Origin: JACKAL01 sp964400355
GTDB lineage: Bacteria > Bdellovibrionota > Bdellovibrionia > Bdellovibrionales > JAGQZY01
Direction of reading: 5' to 3'
Assembly: GCA_964400355.1 (NCBI GenBank)
Contig: CAYNTO010000003.1
Location: 1 to 64,000, forward strand
DNA length: 64,000 nt
In this document: positions 7,531 to 15,673 of the stretch, in pieces
Layout: the number at the start of each line of letters is the position of its first letter
Numbering within the stretch: position 1 is the stretch's first letter
The notes under the pieces: model-generated
The model's input: only the letters and a program-made list of their open reading frames with translations
Database searches by the model: none
What the model was told of the DNA's origin: nothing
Made by a program: the position numbers and the translations under genes

Positions 7531-7788
7531 ATGGGAAATACAATCCTCGTATTATTTTTGATTTTAATGCCAGTTGGACTCGGCGCAACAGCATATCGTG
7601 CAAAAACACTTAGCGGTCGCCTTTGGTTTTCATTTTGGGGCTTAGCTTGGTTGTTAGTTAGTTTTAAGATTTTGAATCCAAAGCTTCCAGACTGGATTCC
7701 TTTTTCCCCTGCGTATCAATTAAAGAAGTGTGTTAATTCAGCAAAAACTGACGAAGATAAGAATATCTGTCGGACCCATTGGAAGTAG
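7531..7788 (+). CDS. Small membrane protein, unknown
   Basis: An 85-residue protein with two probable membrane segments (residues 3-21 and 30-48) and a polar tail with two cysteines. It begins 2 bases after the stop of the DUF2971-like gene and must be co-transcribed with it. A sensor-effector pair with a membrane partner would be typical of abortive infection systems, but that is inference. Confidence 0.6.
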   Translation: MGNTILVLFLILMPVGLGATAYRAKTLSGRLWFSFWGLAWLLVSFKILNPKLPDWIPFSPAYQLKKCVNSAKTDEDKNICRTHWK

Positions 7789-7831
7789 GAGATCTGAGCA
7801 TCTCTTTCTACATATCTATATGGAATTGTTC

Positions 7832-9064
7832 TCAACCATTTCCTAGAGTCTCTAAAACTTTTTTAGGACTTTCGCCGTCTTCGAGCCTTCTTTTTAAGAA
7901 CTCGCCAAATAACGGCATCGCATATGTGTATAGACCGCGTCTTACCTTATATAGAAAATTCTTTTCTTGAAGAGTGAGAATGTATTGGGAGATGGCATTT
8001 ACTGTTATATTTCCGCCATTATCTTTTACTATCTGCAAAAGATCTGTAGGCGAGAACATTGGGCCCAGAGAAGATGACACGAGAACGACAGCCCGTTCCT
8101 TTTCTGAAAGATTTGAATACCTTGGTAGGTAAAAATGCTCATCTAGTTTTGCGAATACTTCGGGCAATATCGAGAGAAAATCTTTTGCTGTAATCGGAGA
8201 ATGTTGAAAATAAAAGTAGACCTCATTTGCGAAATACTGAACAAAGAATGGGTATCCCTGAGTCTTATCTAAGAGCGCTTCAACCAGATCTTTTGAGAAT
8301 CTTTCTGGCTGACCAGCAAGTTTTAGTGGCTCAACAATAGCTTTTCTAGTCTCCTCTTCTTCCAATGGACCAAGATCAATAACATTTGAGAACAGACGTT
8401 CAACATGTGGTTTTATCTCAGCCATTTTAGTCAGCATGGTTGGAAGGCCCGCAAAAACGACGTGAAAAGGCGCGTCTGTGGATGATTGAATTTTAGAAAC
8501 TGCATCCAATATTAGGGACAAAGAGTATTGGTCCTTTTCTTTATGATCTTCAAGAAGCTGAAATTCATCAAACAGTAGAACGAGACCTGCAAGTCCCAAT
8601 TGCTTACAAATGTTTGTTAGATACGTTAAAGTAGCAATTAGCTTATCACCCTTATCACCTGGGCTTTGATTAAAATAACCAACAAGGTGATTAAGATCGA
8701 TTTTTTCCGGATTTATTTCCACATCAGCGCTAATACCCATTTTCTTTCTTTGGCTTGATATTGTTACTCCTTTAAAGCGTAACGCCATTTCTGCCAGCAA
8801 TGCTTGTATAAACTCGTCCTCTGTATTATTTCGTTTAGAAACTTCACGAAACACTGGTACATATTTATTATTTAAGGCGACTTTTTCGAGTTGCCTCATT
8901 AATACAGATTTTCCTACCCCTCTCAATCCCATTATAAGCGTGTTCTTTTGTTGATTTTGGGTAAAGCTGAGCCGCTGCTGATAACTTTTTAAGTATGCGT
9001 CTCTGCCTGCAAGAAATTTGGGCTCTAAACCTACACCAGGGGTAAAGGGACTGTTCATGCTCAT
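7832..9064 (-). CDS. AAA ATPase with C-terminal winged helix (ORC/STAND-like)
   Basis: A 410-residue ATPase with Walker A GLRGVGKS at about residue 45 and Walker B VLLFDEFQ at about residue 165, then the sensor region VVFAGLPT and the lid domain of the archaeal-ATPase/ORC1-CDC6-like group (LGPLEEEETRKAIVEPL, GYPFFVQYFA). A winged-helix-like end follows (DLLQIVKDNGGNITVNAISQYI). AGGAGG lies 4 bases before the chosen ATG. Proteins of this type occur both as cargo on mobile elements and as NTPases in defence. Upstream are three regularly spaced dyads, the most conspicuous regulatory DNA in the window. Confidence 0.8.
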   Translation of the reverse strand: MSMNSPFTPGVGLEPKFLAGRDAYLKSYQQRLSFTQNQQKNTLIMGLRGVGKSVLMRQLEKVALNNKYVPVFREVSKRNNTEDEFIQALLAEMALRFKGVTISSQRKKMGISADVEINPEKIDLNHLVGYFNQSPGDKGDKLIATLTYLTNICKQLGLAGLVLLFDEFQLLEDHKEKDQYSLSLILDAVSKIQSSTDAPFHVVFAGLPTMLTKMAEIKPHVERLFSNVIDLGPLEEEETRKAIVEPLKLAGQPERFSKDLVEALLDKTQGYPFFVQYFANEVYFYFQHSPITAKDFLSILPEVFAKLDEHFYLPRYSNLSEKERAVVLVSSSLGPMFSPTDLLQIVKDNGGNITVNAISQYILTLQEKNFLYKVRRGLYTYAMPLFGEFLKRRLEDGESPKKVLETLGNG

Positions 9065-9085
9065 ACGTCCTCCTAACATAAACAG

Positions 9086-9169
9086 GATATTAGCTATATT
9101 AGCTAATATCCACTAATATTAGCTGTGGTAGCTAATATTAGTGAATATTAGGAGAATCAGCTAATATTC
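9086..9169. promoter_or_regulatory. Three phased operator dyads, 29-bp period
   Basis: Three inverted repeats share the half-site TATTAGCT and a 5-base spacer. Site 1 is GATATTAGCT/AGCTAATATC (9086-9110, perfect 10-bp arms). Site 2 is ACTAATATTAGCT/AGCTAATATTAGT (9112-9142, perfect 13-bp arms). Site 3 is 9143-9169, with TATTAGGA in place of one half-site. The centres at 9098, 9127 and 9156 are exactly 29 bases apart. They lie just upstream of the AAA ATPase start, so a dimeric protein could coat this promoter cooperatively. A centromere-like partition site or an origin is another reading. Confidence 0.75.
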
Positions 9170-9299
9170 TTTAGGTTTCAGTATGTTAGCGCGCCTCAAA
9201 ATGAAACTATTTCTCAAATGGGCATATTGCAGTGCGCTATATTGGCCATTTATCTAGGTATCGAAGAGCTTATTAATAGCCACCTGTATCAGAACTGCT

Positions 9300-9953
9300 T
9301 TATCTAGTTCCAAACTTGAATATGCTAACGTGAGGACTTTCTTCCGCTAGGTACCCCTGTGAATCTAACCAGGAATTGAAAAAGTCCCTAATCTTCTCAC
9401 ATGCTGCGGGCAGCGGATTGAGATCGATGCTATGTGTTCCGGCAACAAATAGTGTCTGGTCTACGATCTCATTTATTGAGCGATCATAAGCTAGACTATA
9501 AATATTAGTGTTCGAGGGAATGGTTCCAACTGCAATAGTAAGCCCGAGTTTTGGATCGTTCGTTTTCCAAGCGATATACCCCAGGATTGGGCCACTATCC
9601 TCTGATAACTTCGGAATTTCTGTATTCAGATGCTGATAAAGATGACGAAAATCTTCAACCTTAGAGATTTTTCGGTAAAAAATCTGAAGTTCAGGTGATT
9701 TCTGAGATAAGCCTCTAACCTGCCTCAACAAGCCACTTAGACGATACATAGTGTCGATAGTCCGCCAGCAAGCACTGATAACAAGAAGAGTTTCGTCTTC
9801 CGATAAAGCATGTCCACGACGTAACTTTTCTTCGATGTCAGTAAGACTTCGTTGAGTCTGTGCAAAAGTATGGATTAGCTCTACAAAGAAATAGCGAATG
9901 GCATCTATGATAAATATTTGCTTTCGATCTTCGATATTGATTAACCGCCTCAT
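9300..9953 (-). CDS. Unknown cytoplasmic protein at the island right end
   Basis: A 217-residue protein, mainly helical in its first half (RYFFVELIHTFAQTQRSL..., ALSEDETLLVISACWRTIDTMYRLSGLLRQVRG) and mixed in the second. No signal peptide or motif for catalysis is visible. GGGGGT before the ATG supports the start. It is the last gene before the proposed right attachment site. It resembles the poorly known cargo proteins often found at island ends, but I assign no family. Confidence 0.65.
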   Translation of the reverse strand: MRRLINIEDRKQIFIIDAIRYFFVELIHTFAQTQRSLTDIEEKLRRGHALSEDETLLVISACWRTIDTMYRLSGLLRQVRGLSQKSPELQIFYRKISKVEDFRHLYQHLNTEIPKLSEDSGPILGYIAWKTNDPKLGLTIAVGTIPSNTNIYSLAYDRSINEIVDQTLFVAGTHSIDLNPLPAACEKIRDFFNSWLDSQGYLAEESPHVSIFKFGTR

Positions 9954-10077
9954 TGAGACCCCCTAACAATATCCAACAATATAATTCGAAAGCATCTCGT
10001 TGTCTCTCAGCTCTAATGGGTATAACCTCGATTTAAGCTATAAAAGCCAGGCACTCAGTTATAAAGTCATCTACTCG

Positions 10078-10086
10078 TCTCCGCCA
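10078..10086 (+). repeat. Candidate attR core
   Basis: TCTCCGCCA, identical to the last nine bases of tRNA-Ser and preceded by ACTCG (ACTC in the tRNA). It sits between the last island gene and rsgA, where the sequence changes back to ordinary chromosomal gene content. The match is short and could be chance; the position is what makes it credible. Confidence 0.45.
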
Positions 10087-10191
10087 CTTCACATATAGTC
10101 TTAAGTATTCAAACTTTTGGAATGTTGCGATTTCAAATGGCGACGAAAAATGGTGACCCGTTGCGCTTCGGTGCCTATTCTCAGGGGGACG

Positions 10192-11178
10192 ATGGCTGGT
10201 GAAAATCCTGAAACATTTCTTGCGTCCTTTGGATGGAATACTTCTTTCCAGAATAGCTTCGATGAGGACCGCGCTCCCAATGATATTCCTGGGCGAATTA
10301 TCAGCCAAGGTAAAGGTCATTATCACGTGCAGGTAGGGCCGCAAACAGTGGTTGAGGCGGCGGTGACGAGTCAGCTTCGGAACTCCACGAAGAGCATCCT
10401 GGATTTTCCGGGTGTGGGGGATTGGGTAGTGCTCTCGCACTTGCAGAGTTCGCAGAAAGCGACGATCCAGCGCGTGCTCACGCGAAGGAATATCTTGCAG
10501 CGTAAGCGCGGTGGAGCGTCTCAGGAGCCGCAACTCTTAGTATCGAATGTCGACCATGTATTTATCGTAACCTCACTCAACGAAGACTTTGATCTGCAGC
10601 GGCTAGGGCGGTATTTGGCGATTGGGAAAGATTCTGGGGCGGAGATTGTGTTCGTGCTGAGCAAAACAGATCTTTGCAGCACTGCAGATGAATACGTAAA
10701 ACAACTTCAAGATTTCTTTGGCAGTGTCACCATTCATAAAATTTCTAATCGCACGCCCGCGACTGTCCAACCATTAGTAAAATATTTTCCACCTGGAAAA
10801 ACAACGGTCCTTCTCGGCTCATCAGGCGTAGGGAAGTCAACGCTAACAAATTACCTGTTGGGCCTCGATCAACAGAAAACTCAAGGCCTCAGTGGTGAGA
10901 CTCGTGGGCGTCACACGACCACATCTCGAAATCTATTGGTCACCCAGTGGGGCGGCCTTGTGATTGATACACCTGGAATGCAAGAGGTGTCGACAGTTGA
11001 ACCCATTACAACCACCCAGAAAACATTCCCCGATATCGAAGAGCTCATGCTCCAATGTAAATTTACAAATTGCCGACATGGCAATGACCCTGGCTGTGCA
11101 ATCTCGAAAGGGATTAAGAACGGATCACTTGATCCCCATCGTTGGCAGGAGTATCTGAAGACCCAGGACTTCCGTTAA
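10192..11178 (+). CDS. rsgA: Ribosome small subunit-dependent GTPase A
   Basis: A 328-residue circularly permuted GTPase that checks maturation of the 30S subunit. An N-terminal OB-fold is followed by the permuted G domain: G4 (LSKTDL), then G1 GSSGVGKST, G2 (GRHTTT) and G3 DTPGMQE. The C-terminal zinc-binding region shows the pattern CKFTNCRHGNDPGC. GGGGG four bases before ATG 10192 decides the start; the frame is open further upstream but without a site. It is the first chromosomal gene right of the island. Confidence 0.95.
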   Translation: MAGENPETFLASFGWNTSFQNSFDEDRAPNDIPGRIISQGKGHYHVQVGPQTVVEAAVTSQLRNSTKSILDFPGVGDWVVLSHLQSSQKATIQRVLTRRNILQRKRGGASQEPQLLVSNVDHVFIVTSLNEDFDLQRLGRYLAIGKDSGAEIVFVLSKTDLCSTADEYVKQLQDFFGSVTIHKISNRTPATVQPLVKYFPPGKTTVLLGSSGVGKSTLTNYLLGLDQQKTQGLSGETRGRHTTTSRNLLVTQWGGLVIDTPGMQEVSTVEPITTTQKTFPDIEELMLQCKFTNCRHGNDPGCAISKGIKNGSLDPHRWQEYLKTQDFR

Positions 11179-11312
11179 ATATATCCGGTCTCAGTCACCA
11201 AGAGTCGCAGTTCAAATGCTGACAGGCAGATAGCAACTCCACCTTGGTCTGGAATATTATTTCCGTGGAGTCTTGCCCTTATATGACGGAGATTTCATAG
11301 TAGTATTGTAGC

Positions 11313-12635
11313 ATGATGCGCGTCGTTTTTTTTCTCATGTCCACGCTCCTTGCTCAGAACCTATTTGCGGAGTCTCAGCTGTGTGATGCGCAACTTTACA
11401 AAGCAAAATTTTCTGACAGTGCGTGCCCTTCAGATCATCGGCTCGCGGAAGCGATCAAGGTGCAAATCGCGCGAAGGATTTGTCTTGCGAACCTTGACCC
11501 AGTTTGTCTGCAGGACATCTCCGGTAAAATGGATGCCCGTTCTTGCTCTAAATTTACTCTAGATAGAAACTCCGGGGCATGGGATGCCAACGCGAACATT
11601 TCCTGCGCTAAAGACAAGGCGCGAGCCTTTAAGGGATCATACTCGGAACGTGTTTTTAAAGAGTGGATGAAGCCCGATAGCGCAATACGTTTGGAGCCCT
11701 ACAATTTCGATTATTCTCAGTTCAACAGTCAACAACGCCCGGAAGGGCCCACCGCCGCACAACTCCTGCACGCAGGGTTATCAGTAGCTCCCCACCCCCT
11801 TGCGCAAACACTTGTGGGCATTTTCACACTCGAAGAGTTGCTCTTCAGTCCAAAAGCACCTTCCAGCAATGTGAGTACAGAGTGTGGTTTTGCGGCGATT
11901 CACATGGGAGCTTTGCGCACAGAAAATAATACTTGCTTGCCAAGCTATGAGATCCAACAAACAGCAGTGCGCACATTTTTGAATCAGGATCCAAAGTACA
12001 TCGACAGCGCGCTCCGCTGTAAGAACACCTGCCTATACTACAATACCATGCTGTTCCAGCTGCTCGCTCTTAATAATTTTATGGAGTCCACACTGACGCC
12101 CCCTCTCCAAGGTGAGCCTAAGTGTAATGCCGATGGATCAGTTTCCTTCCAATTTACACAGAATGATCCTCGCGTGGTCGCCAGTGCGATGAGCCTTCCC
12201 ACCGACGGTATGACTACTCGAGCGCCTTTAAATAAAACAACCACATGGACCGTTGTCGCCCATCAAAAATCAGATGCACTAAAAGTATCTATGTCGCCAG
12301 ACCAAGTGGCTCCGGGCATTTTTCAGGAAAGATTTGATCAGCTTCATTTGACGTACAATCTAAAAACGGATCGCACGCTTGCGCCAATTGCTCCACCAGC
12401 TTCGCAACTCACAAGCGGTAAAAGGACGAGAAAAATCGCTCTCAAGCCCAGAGTAGACAGCTCCTCAAAGGTGGGAGAGGCCCCCCACAAACCCATTTGG
12501 GCCGGGCTCACCCTTTTGCCGAGAGTTTTTAACTGTTGCAAACAAGGCTCACCGAAGAATTGTGTTCAAGACAATTACATCAATTTCGAAAAAAGTGGAG
12601 AAGACGCCACGGGTGTAAACACCATGGCGCAGTAG
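11313..12635 (+). CDS. Secreted cysteine-rich protein, unknown
   Basis: A 440-residue protein with a clear signal peptide (residues 1-19, cleavage after LFA). The mature part has about 16 cysteines (for example CDAQLY, DSACPSD, CLANLDPVCLQ, CKNTCLYY and CCKQG near the end), implying several disulphides and a periplasmic or outer location. No membrane segment follows the signal. No family is recognised. Such large secreted orphans are common in Bdellovibrionota. Confidence 0.75.
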   Translation: MMRVVFFLMSTLLAQNLFAESQLCDAQLYKAKFSDSACPSDHRLAEAIKVQIARRICLANLDPVCLQDISGKMDARSCSKFTLDRNSGAWDANANISCAKDKARAFKGSYSERVFKEWMKPDSAIRLEPYNFDYSQFNSQQRPEGPTAAQLLHAGLSVAPHPLAQTLVGIFTLEELLFSPKAPSSNVSTECGFAAIHMGALRTENNTCLPSYEIQQTAVRTFLNQDPKYIDSALRCKNTCLYYNTMLFQLLALNNFMESTLTPPLQGEPKCNADGSVSFQFTQNDPRVVASAMSLPTDGMTTRAPLNKTTTWTVVAHQKSDALKVSMSPDQVAPGIFQERFDQLHLTYNLKTDRTLAPIAPPASQLTSGKRTRKIALKPRVDSSSKVGEAPHKPIWAGLTLLPRVFNCCKQGSPKNCVQDNYINFEKSGEDATGVNTMAQ

Positions 12636-12657
12636 TCCCTGCAAGTTGTGGAGGCGC

Positions 12658-13326
12658 CTAAGTCACTTGGAACTTTGGGTTTCCTTTTAAGTAGTCCTCG
12701 GGCTTAGCGACATCTTTGTTGATCCACTCAATCAGCGCGGCATAGCCAAGGCTTTCACTGTCATACTTTAAATAGCCGGAAACCACATTGAGCACTTTGA
12801 ATTTGCGTTTCAGTTGAAACGATAGAGTGGGATCAAATATCTTTTTCTTTATAACTTGTATCACATACTCATCGGGGCTCAGATCGTTGGCGTAAGTGCA
12901 ATAACCGCGGAGGCGCGCGCCGGCACGGATGCGGAGGAGCTTTTGCTTTACGGCCAGTTTTTCGCGCGATCTGTACAAGAGACTGCCGACACCGAAGCCT
13001 TGAACATCAGGGTGCACCATAATTTCCGCGCCATACAATGTGCGTCCGCCTGCGGGATCGTGATTGGTGAATAAACCGGAGTCGGTGAATTCTTTCCAGC
13101 TATCTTTAAAGTCGTAGTCATCCCAGTTCACTATAAGACTTGCAGCCATTCCAACAATGCGATTTGTATCTTTATCCACTGCGACCATTTGACCTTCCGG
13201 AAATAAGTCGTAGTGGGATTGGAGTTGAGTCTCCATCCATGGTGGAGAATCTGGATAAACCACTGCGCACAATGCGATGATTTCTTTAAAATCATCAGGC
13301 GTTGTGTTGCGAACCCCAGCCTTCAT
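12658..13326 (-). CDS. GNAT family N-acetyltransferase
   Basis: A 222-residue acetyltransferase. The acetyl-CoA site is in IMVHPDVQGFGVGSLLYRSREK, matching the GNAT motif A (V...Q/RxxGxG/A). Its ATG overlaps the stop of the upstream nitrilase gene by 4 bases, so they are co-translated. In many bacteria one protein fuses a GNAT domain with a carbon-nitrogen hydrolase; here the two halves are separate genes in the same order as an operon. The substrate is unknown. Confidence 0.85.
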   Translation of the reverse strand: MKAGVRNTTPDDFKEIIALCAVVYPDSPPWMETQLQSHYDLFPEGQMVAVDKDTNRIVGMAASLIVNWDDYDFKDSWKEFTDSGLFTNHDPAGGRTLYGAEIMVHPDVQGFGVGSLLYRSREKLAVKQKLLRIRAGARLRGYCTYANDLSPDEYVIQVIKKKIFDPTLSFQLKRKFKVLNVVSGYLKYDSESLGYAALIEWINKDVAKPEDYLKGNPKFQVT

Positions 13327-14213
13327 AAAATAATTGTCTCCGTTTTTTTAATGAGCTCCTTGGTAGAAACACTGTCCTTTAATGGTAGCACAGTGCCATG
13401 GGTGCGGGCCTCTTCAATGGTTTGGAGATTGAGTTCTCCGATAACCATGGTTTCCTGATTGGGAATGCCCTCGGCAATTATCCCATCGCGCGAAAAATGA
13501 AAATCGCTAGGGCTTAAAATTGCTGCCTGTCCGTAATTGAGAGAAATTGCTGGCACCATCGGCAGTGAACCGACGGTTCCTGAGTGAATCACATAGAGCT
13601 GGTTTTCGATGGTTCTAGCCTGAGCACAATAGCGCACACGCAAGAATCCCTGTCGGTCATCCGTACAGCTTGGCACAATCAGTATGTTCACCCCTTGGAG
13701 TGCCAATGCGCGGGCGAGTTCTGGAAACTCCACATCGTAGCAAATATTTATTCCCACTTTCCCAAAATCAGTTTCGAAAACATTGAGTGAATCTCGAGCG
13801 GAAACGAACCATTCCTCTTTTTCAAACCGTGTCATATGCAGCTTACCTTGAGAGCTGTATTTTCCGCTGGGCGAAAAAAAGAAACAGTCATTGTGAACTT
13901 TGCTTTGATCTTCCGAAAAAGAGGGCACTGTACCAGCGGCGATGTAAATTCCTTTCCTTTTTGCAAGCTTGGCCATCATCTCTACAATTTGTCCACTCTG
14001 GCTCGCCAAATCGCGAATTTGCTCGCTGATGTTGCGCTGGACGTTGTTGAGTGTGAGGAGCTGCGTGCTAAAGTACTCCGGAAAGACAACGAGCCTACAC
14101 CTGTAATCCACAGCAGTGTTGACCAATCCTTCAACTTGCTCCTGGAATTGCGAGAATGAGCTTACTGGTCGAATCAAATATTGTACGGAGGCGACTCGAA
14201 TTCTATTCATCAT
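13323..14213 (-). CDS. Carbon-nitrogen hydrolase (nitrilase superfamily)
   Basis: A 296-residue amidohydrolase. The catalytic triad is visible: Glu in VVFPEYF, Lys in GKLHMTRFE, and Cys in GINICYDVEFPE. GGAG before the ATG pair at 14213/14210 supports this start rather than the ATG ten codons upstream. It is the third gene of the leftward unit map - MFS - nitrilase - GNAT and is coupled to the GNAT gene. The pair corresponds to the fused GNAT-nitrilase proteins (YhcX-like). The amide substrate is not known. Confidence 0.88.
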   Translation of the reverse strand: MMNRIRVASVQYLIRPVSSFSQFQEQVEGLVNTAVDYRCRLVVFPEYFSTQLLTLNNVQRNISEQIRDLASQSGQIVEMMAKLAKRKGIYIAAGTVPSFSEDQSKVHNDCFFFSPSGKYSSQGKLHMTRFEKEEWFVSARDSLNVFETDFGKVGINICYDVEFPELARALALQGVNILIVPSCTDDRQGFLRVRYCAQARTIENQLYVIHSGTVGSLPMVPAISLNYGQAAILSPSDFHFSRDGIIAEGIPNQETMVIGELNLQTIEEARTHGTVLPLKDSVSTKELIKKTETIIL

Positions 14214-14288
14214 AATTTTTTTCTCCAATGGAAATATAATCATAAGTGAAAAATGAGGAGATGGCCAGCCGCATCTCGGAATTGCTGA

Positions 14289-15667
14289 TTATTGCGTTTT
14301 TTCTTCGGAAAATGCCTGCCACAGAAAGAAAATTCCAATCAGGCTCAGCAGAGACATGGCGAAAAATGCGAATGCGTAGGAATTGACGAAATAGTAAAGA
14401 ATCTTGCCAATTGAAAATGCGGCAACAGACTCGCACAGATTGGTCATCGCCATCAAAAACGTAAAGCGCGTCGACTCCAATTCGCCTTTTGCTTGCGCCA
14501 TGTAAAATGAGTACGACGCAGATATAAATACTCCTGTGAGGAAGTAGCAGGAGAACAGCAAGACAACCAATGGAACCGGGGACAGTGGCCCGCTCAGTAG
14601 GCCGAGCAGCGAAATCGATATGGCCAGTAGGCAACCAGAAAAAATAAATGTACGAACAGAACTGAATTTATCACTTACGAATCCACCCCAAAGAGATCCG
14701 CCGAGCATAAAAATGATGTTTCCTGTTAGAGCCCAGCCCACTTGATTTTGTAATAGTCCCTGTTCAAGTAAAAACGGGCCAACGACGGCTCCCATTGCCT
14801 CAAACCCGAGGCCACTCATCACAGCGATCGTGGCCAAGAGTAAAAATTTTCTTGTCGCAATAAACCTAAAATTTGAGAGGCGCAGTTTATCGCGTGTTGG
14901 ATTAATGATTTGGTGCTTGGTTCTAAATTTTAAAACAAGAAAAAGTATGGAAANNNNNNNNNNNNNNNNNNNNNNNNNNNNNNNNNNNNNNNNNNNNNNN
15001 NNNNNNNNNNNNNNNNNNNNNNNNNNNNNNNNNNNNNNNNNNNNNNNNNNNNNGGATTAATGATTTGGTGCTTGGTTCTAAATTTTAAAACAAGAAAAAG
15101 TATGGAAAACAGCAGGGCTCCGCACAAGACCAACACAGCCATTTGCCAAGACACATAACCGATGCTCAGTAATAGACCTGCACCGAATATCCAGCGCCCC
15201 GTCAACAGGCCTGCCTGCATGGAACCATTCACGCGCCCTTTCAAATCATCGTCGATCATTCCGATCGCCCAAGCATCAATGAGGACATCCTGCGTGGCGC
15301 TGAACATCGAGATAAGCACGACCAGAACAGAGATGTTCTGGGGTGTGAACTCAGAAAGGACAAGCGCAATTAGAGACGCCAGCAATAAGCTCTGAAATGC
15401 GGCAACGCCGAGAGCATACTCACGCACCTTAAATAAAAAGCGATCAACCACTGGACCGAGCAAGAACTTAAACGTCCAGGGTAAAGTGGCAGCGGCGAGC
15501 AGAGTCGTCATTGTGTGAATGGGGATGTGTTGCGCCGTCATCAGCGTGGGTAAAAGCCACCAGATCAATCCAATCGGAGCACCTTCGAAAAAATAGAGAA
15601 AAAAGAATAAAAGCATTCTTTTTCCATGGCCTTCAGTTGTGTGATGATCCACGCTTGCCGGCCTCAT
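14289..15667 (-). CDS. MFS transporter, artificially split by an N run
   Basis: A major facilitator transporter with about 12 membrane segments, for example LLFFFLYFFEGAPIGLIWWLL near the start and FAFFAMSLLSLIGIFFLW near the end. The sequence carries 100 N, but the 55 bases at 14899-14953 are repeated at 15054-15108. Merging the copies restores one open frame of 1224 bases (407 residues), joining KFRTKHQIIN to PTRDKLRLSN. It starts 7 bases after map, so it belongs to the same operon. The N-terminal half resembles AmpG-like transporters (DAWAIGMID..., TQDVLIDAW), but the substrate is unknown. Confidence 0.85.
14954..15053. other. Assembly gap (artefact), 55-bp flanks duplicated
   Basis: 100 N. 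The 55 bases before it (14899-14953) equal the 55 bases after it (15054-15108), and the reading frame closes perfectly when they are merged. No sequence is missing. Confidence 0.95.
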
Positions 15668-15673
15668 GCGCGG

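Larger units (their letters stand above)
466..10086. mobile_element. Integrated island in tRNA-Ser, phage-satellite-like
   Basis: About 9.6 kb of visibly more AT-rich sequence between tRNA-Ser and rsgA. It encodes, in order, a large serine recombinase, a repeat protein, a RepA-like helicase, two unknowns, an RHH protein, a divergently read XRE regulator with a lipoprotein, a lone terminase-small-subunit-like protein, a DUF2971-like protein, a small membrane protein, an AAA ATPase and one more unknown. The left boundary is the tRNA 3' end. The right boundary is inferred from a 9-base copy of the tRNA end at 10078-10086. There are no virion genes and no conjugation genes. Being an integrated element is strongly supported; calling it a phage satellite is an inference from the recombinase, replication and terS combination. 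An integrated plasmid is the alternative. Confidence 0.75.

Noticed and set aside
9086..9169. A CRISPR-like array or transposon inverted repeats
   Set aside because: The units are dyads of 25-31 bases at fixed 29-base centre spacing without spacers and without an element inside.
10033..10533. A 166-residue leftward frame over the start of rsgA
   Set aside because: rsgA is certain in this region, and the frame is a basic-rich shadow of it.
11236..11271. A terminator after rsgA (ACTCCAC/GTGGAGT)
   Set aside because: The loop is 22 bases and there is no T-run, so it was not called.
14203..14634. A separate 143-residue leftward gene between nitrilase and MFS
   Set aside because: It is a shadow frame of the MFS gene end, lacking a ribosome site and any family.
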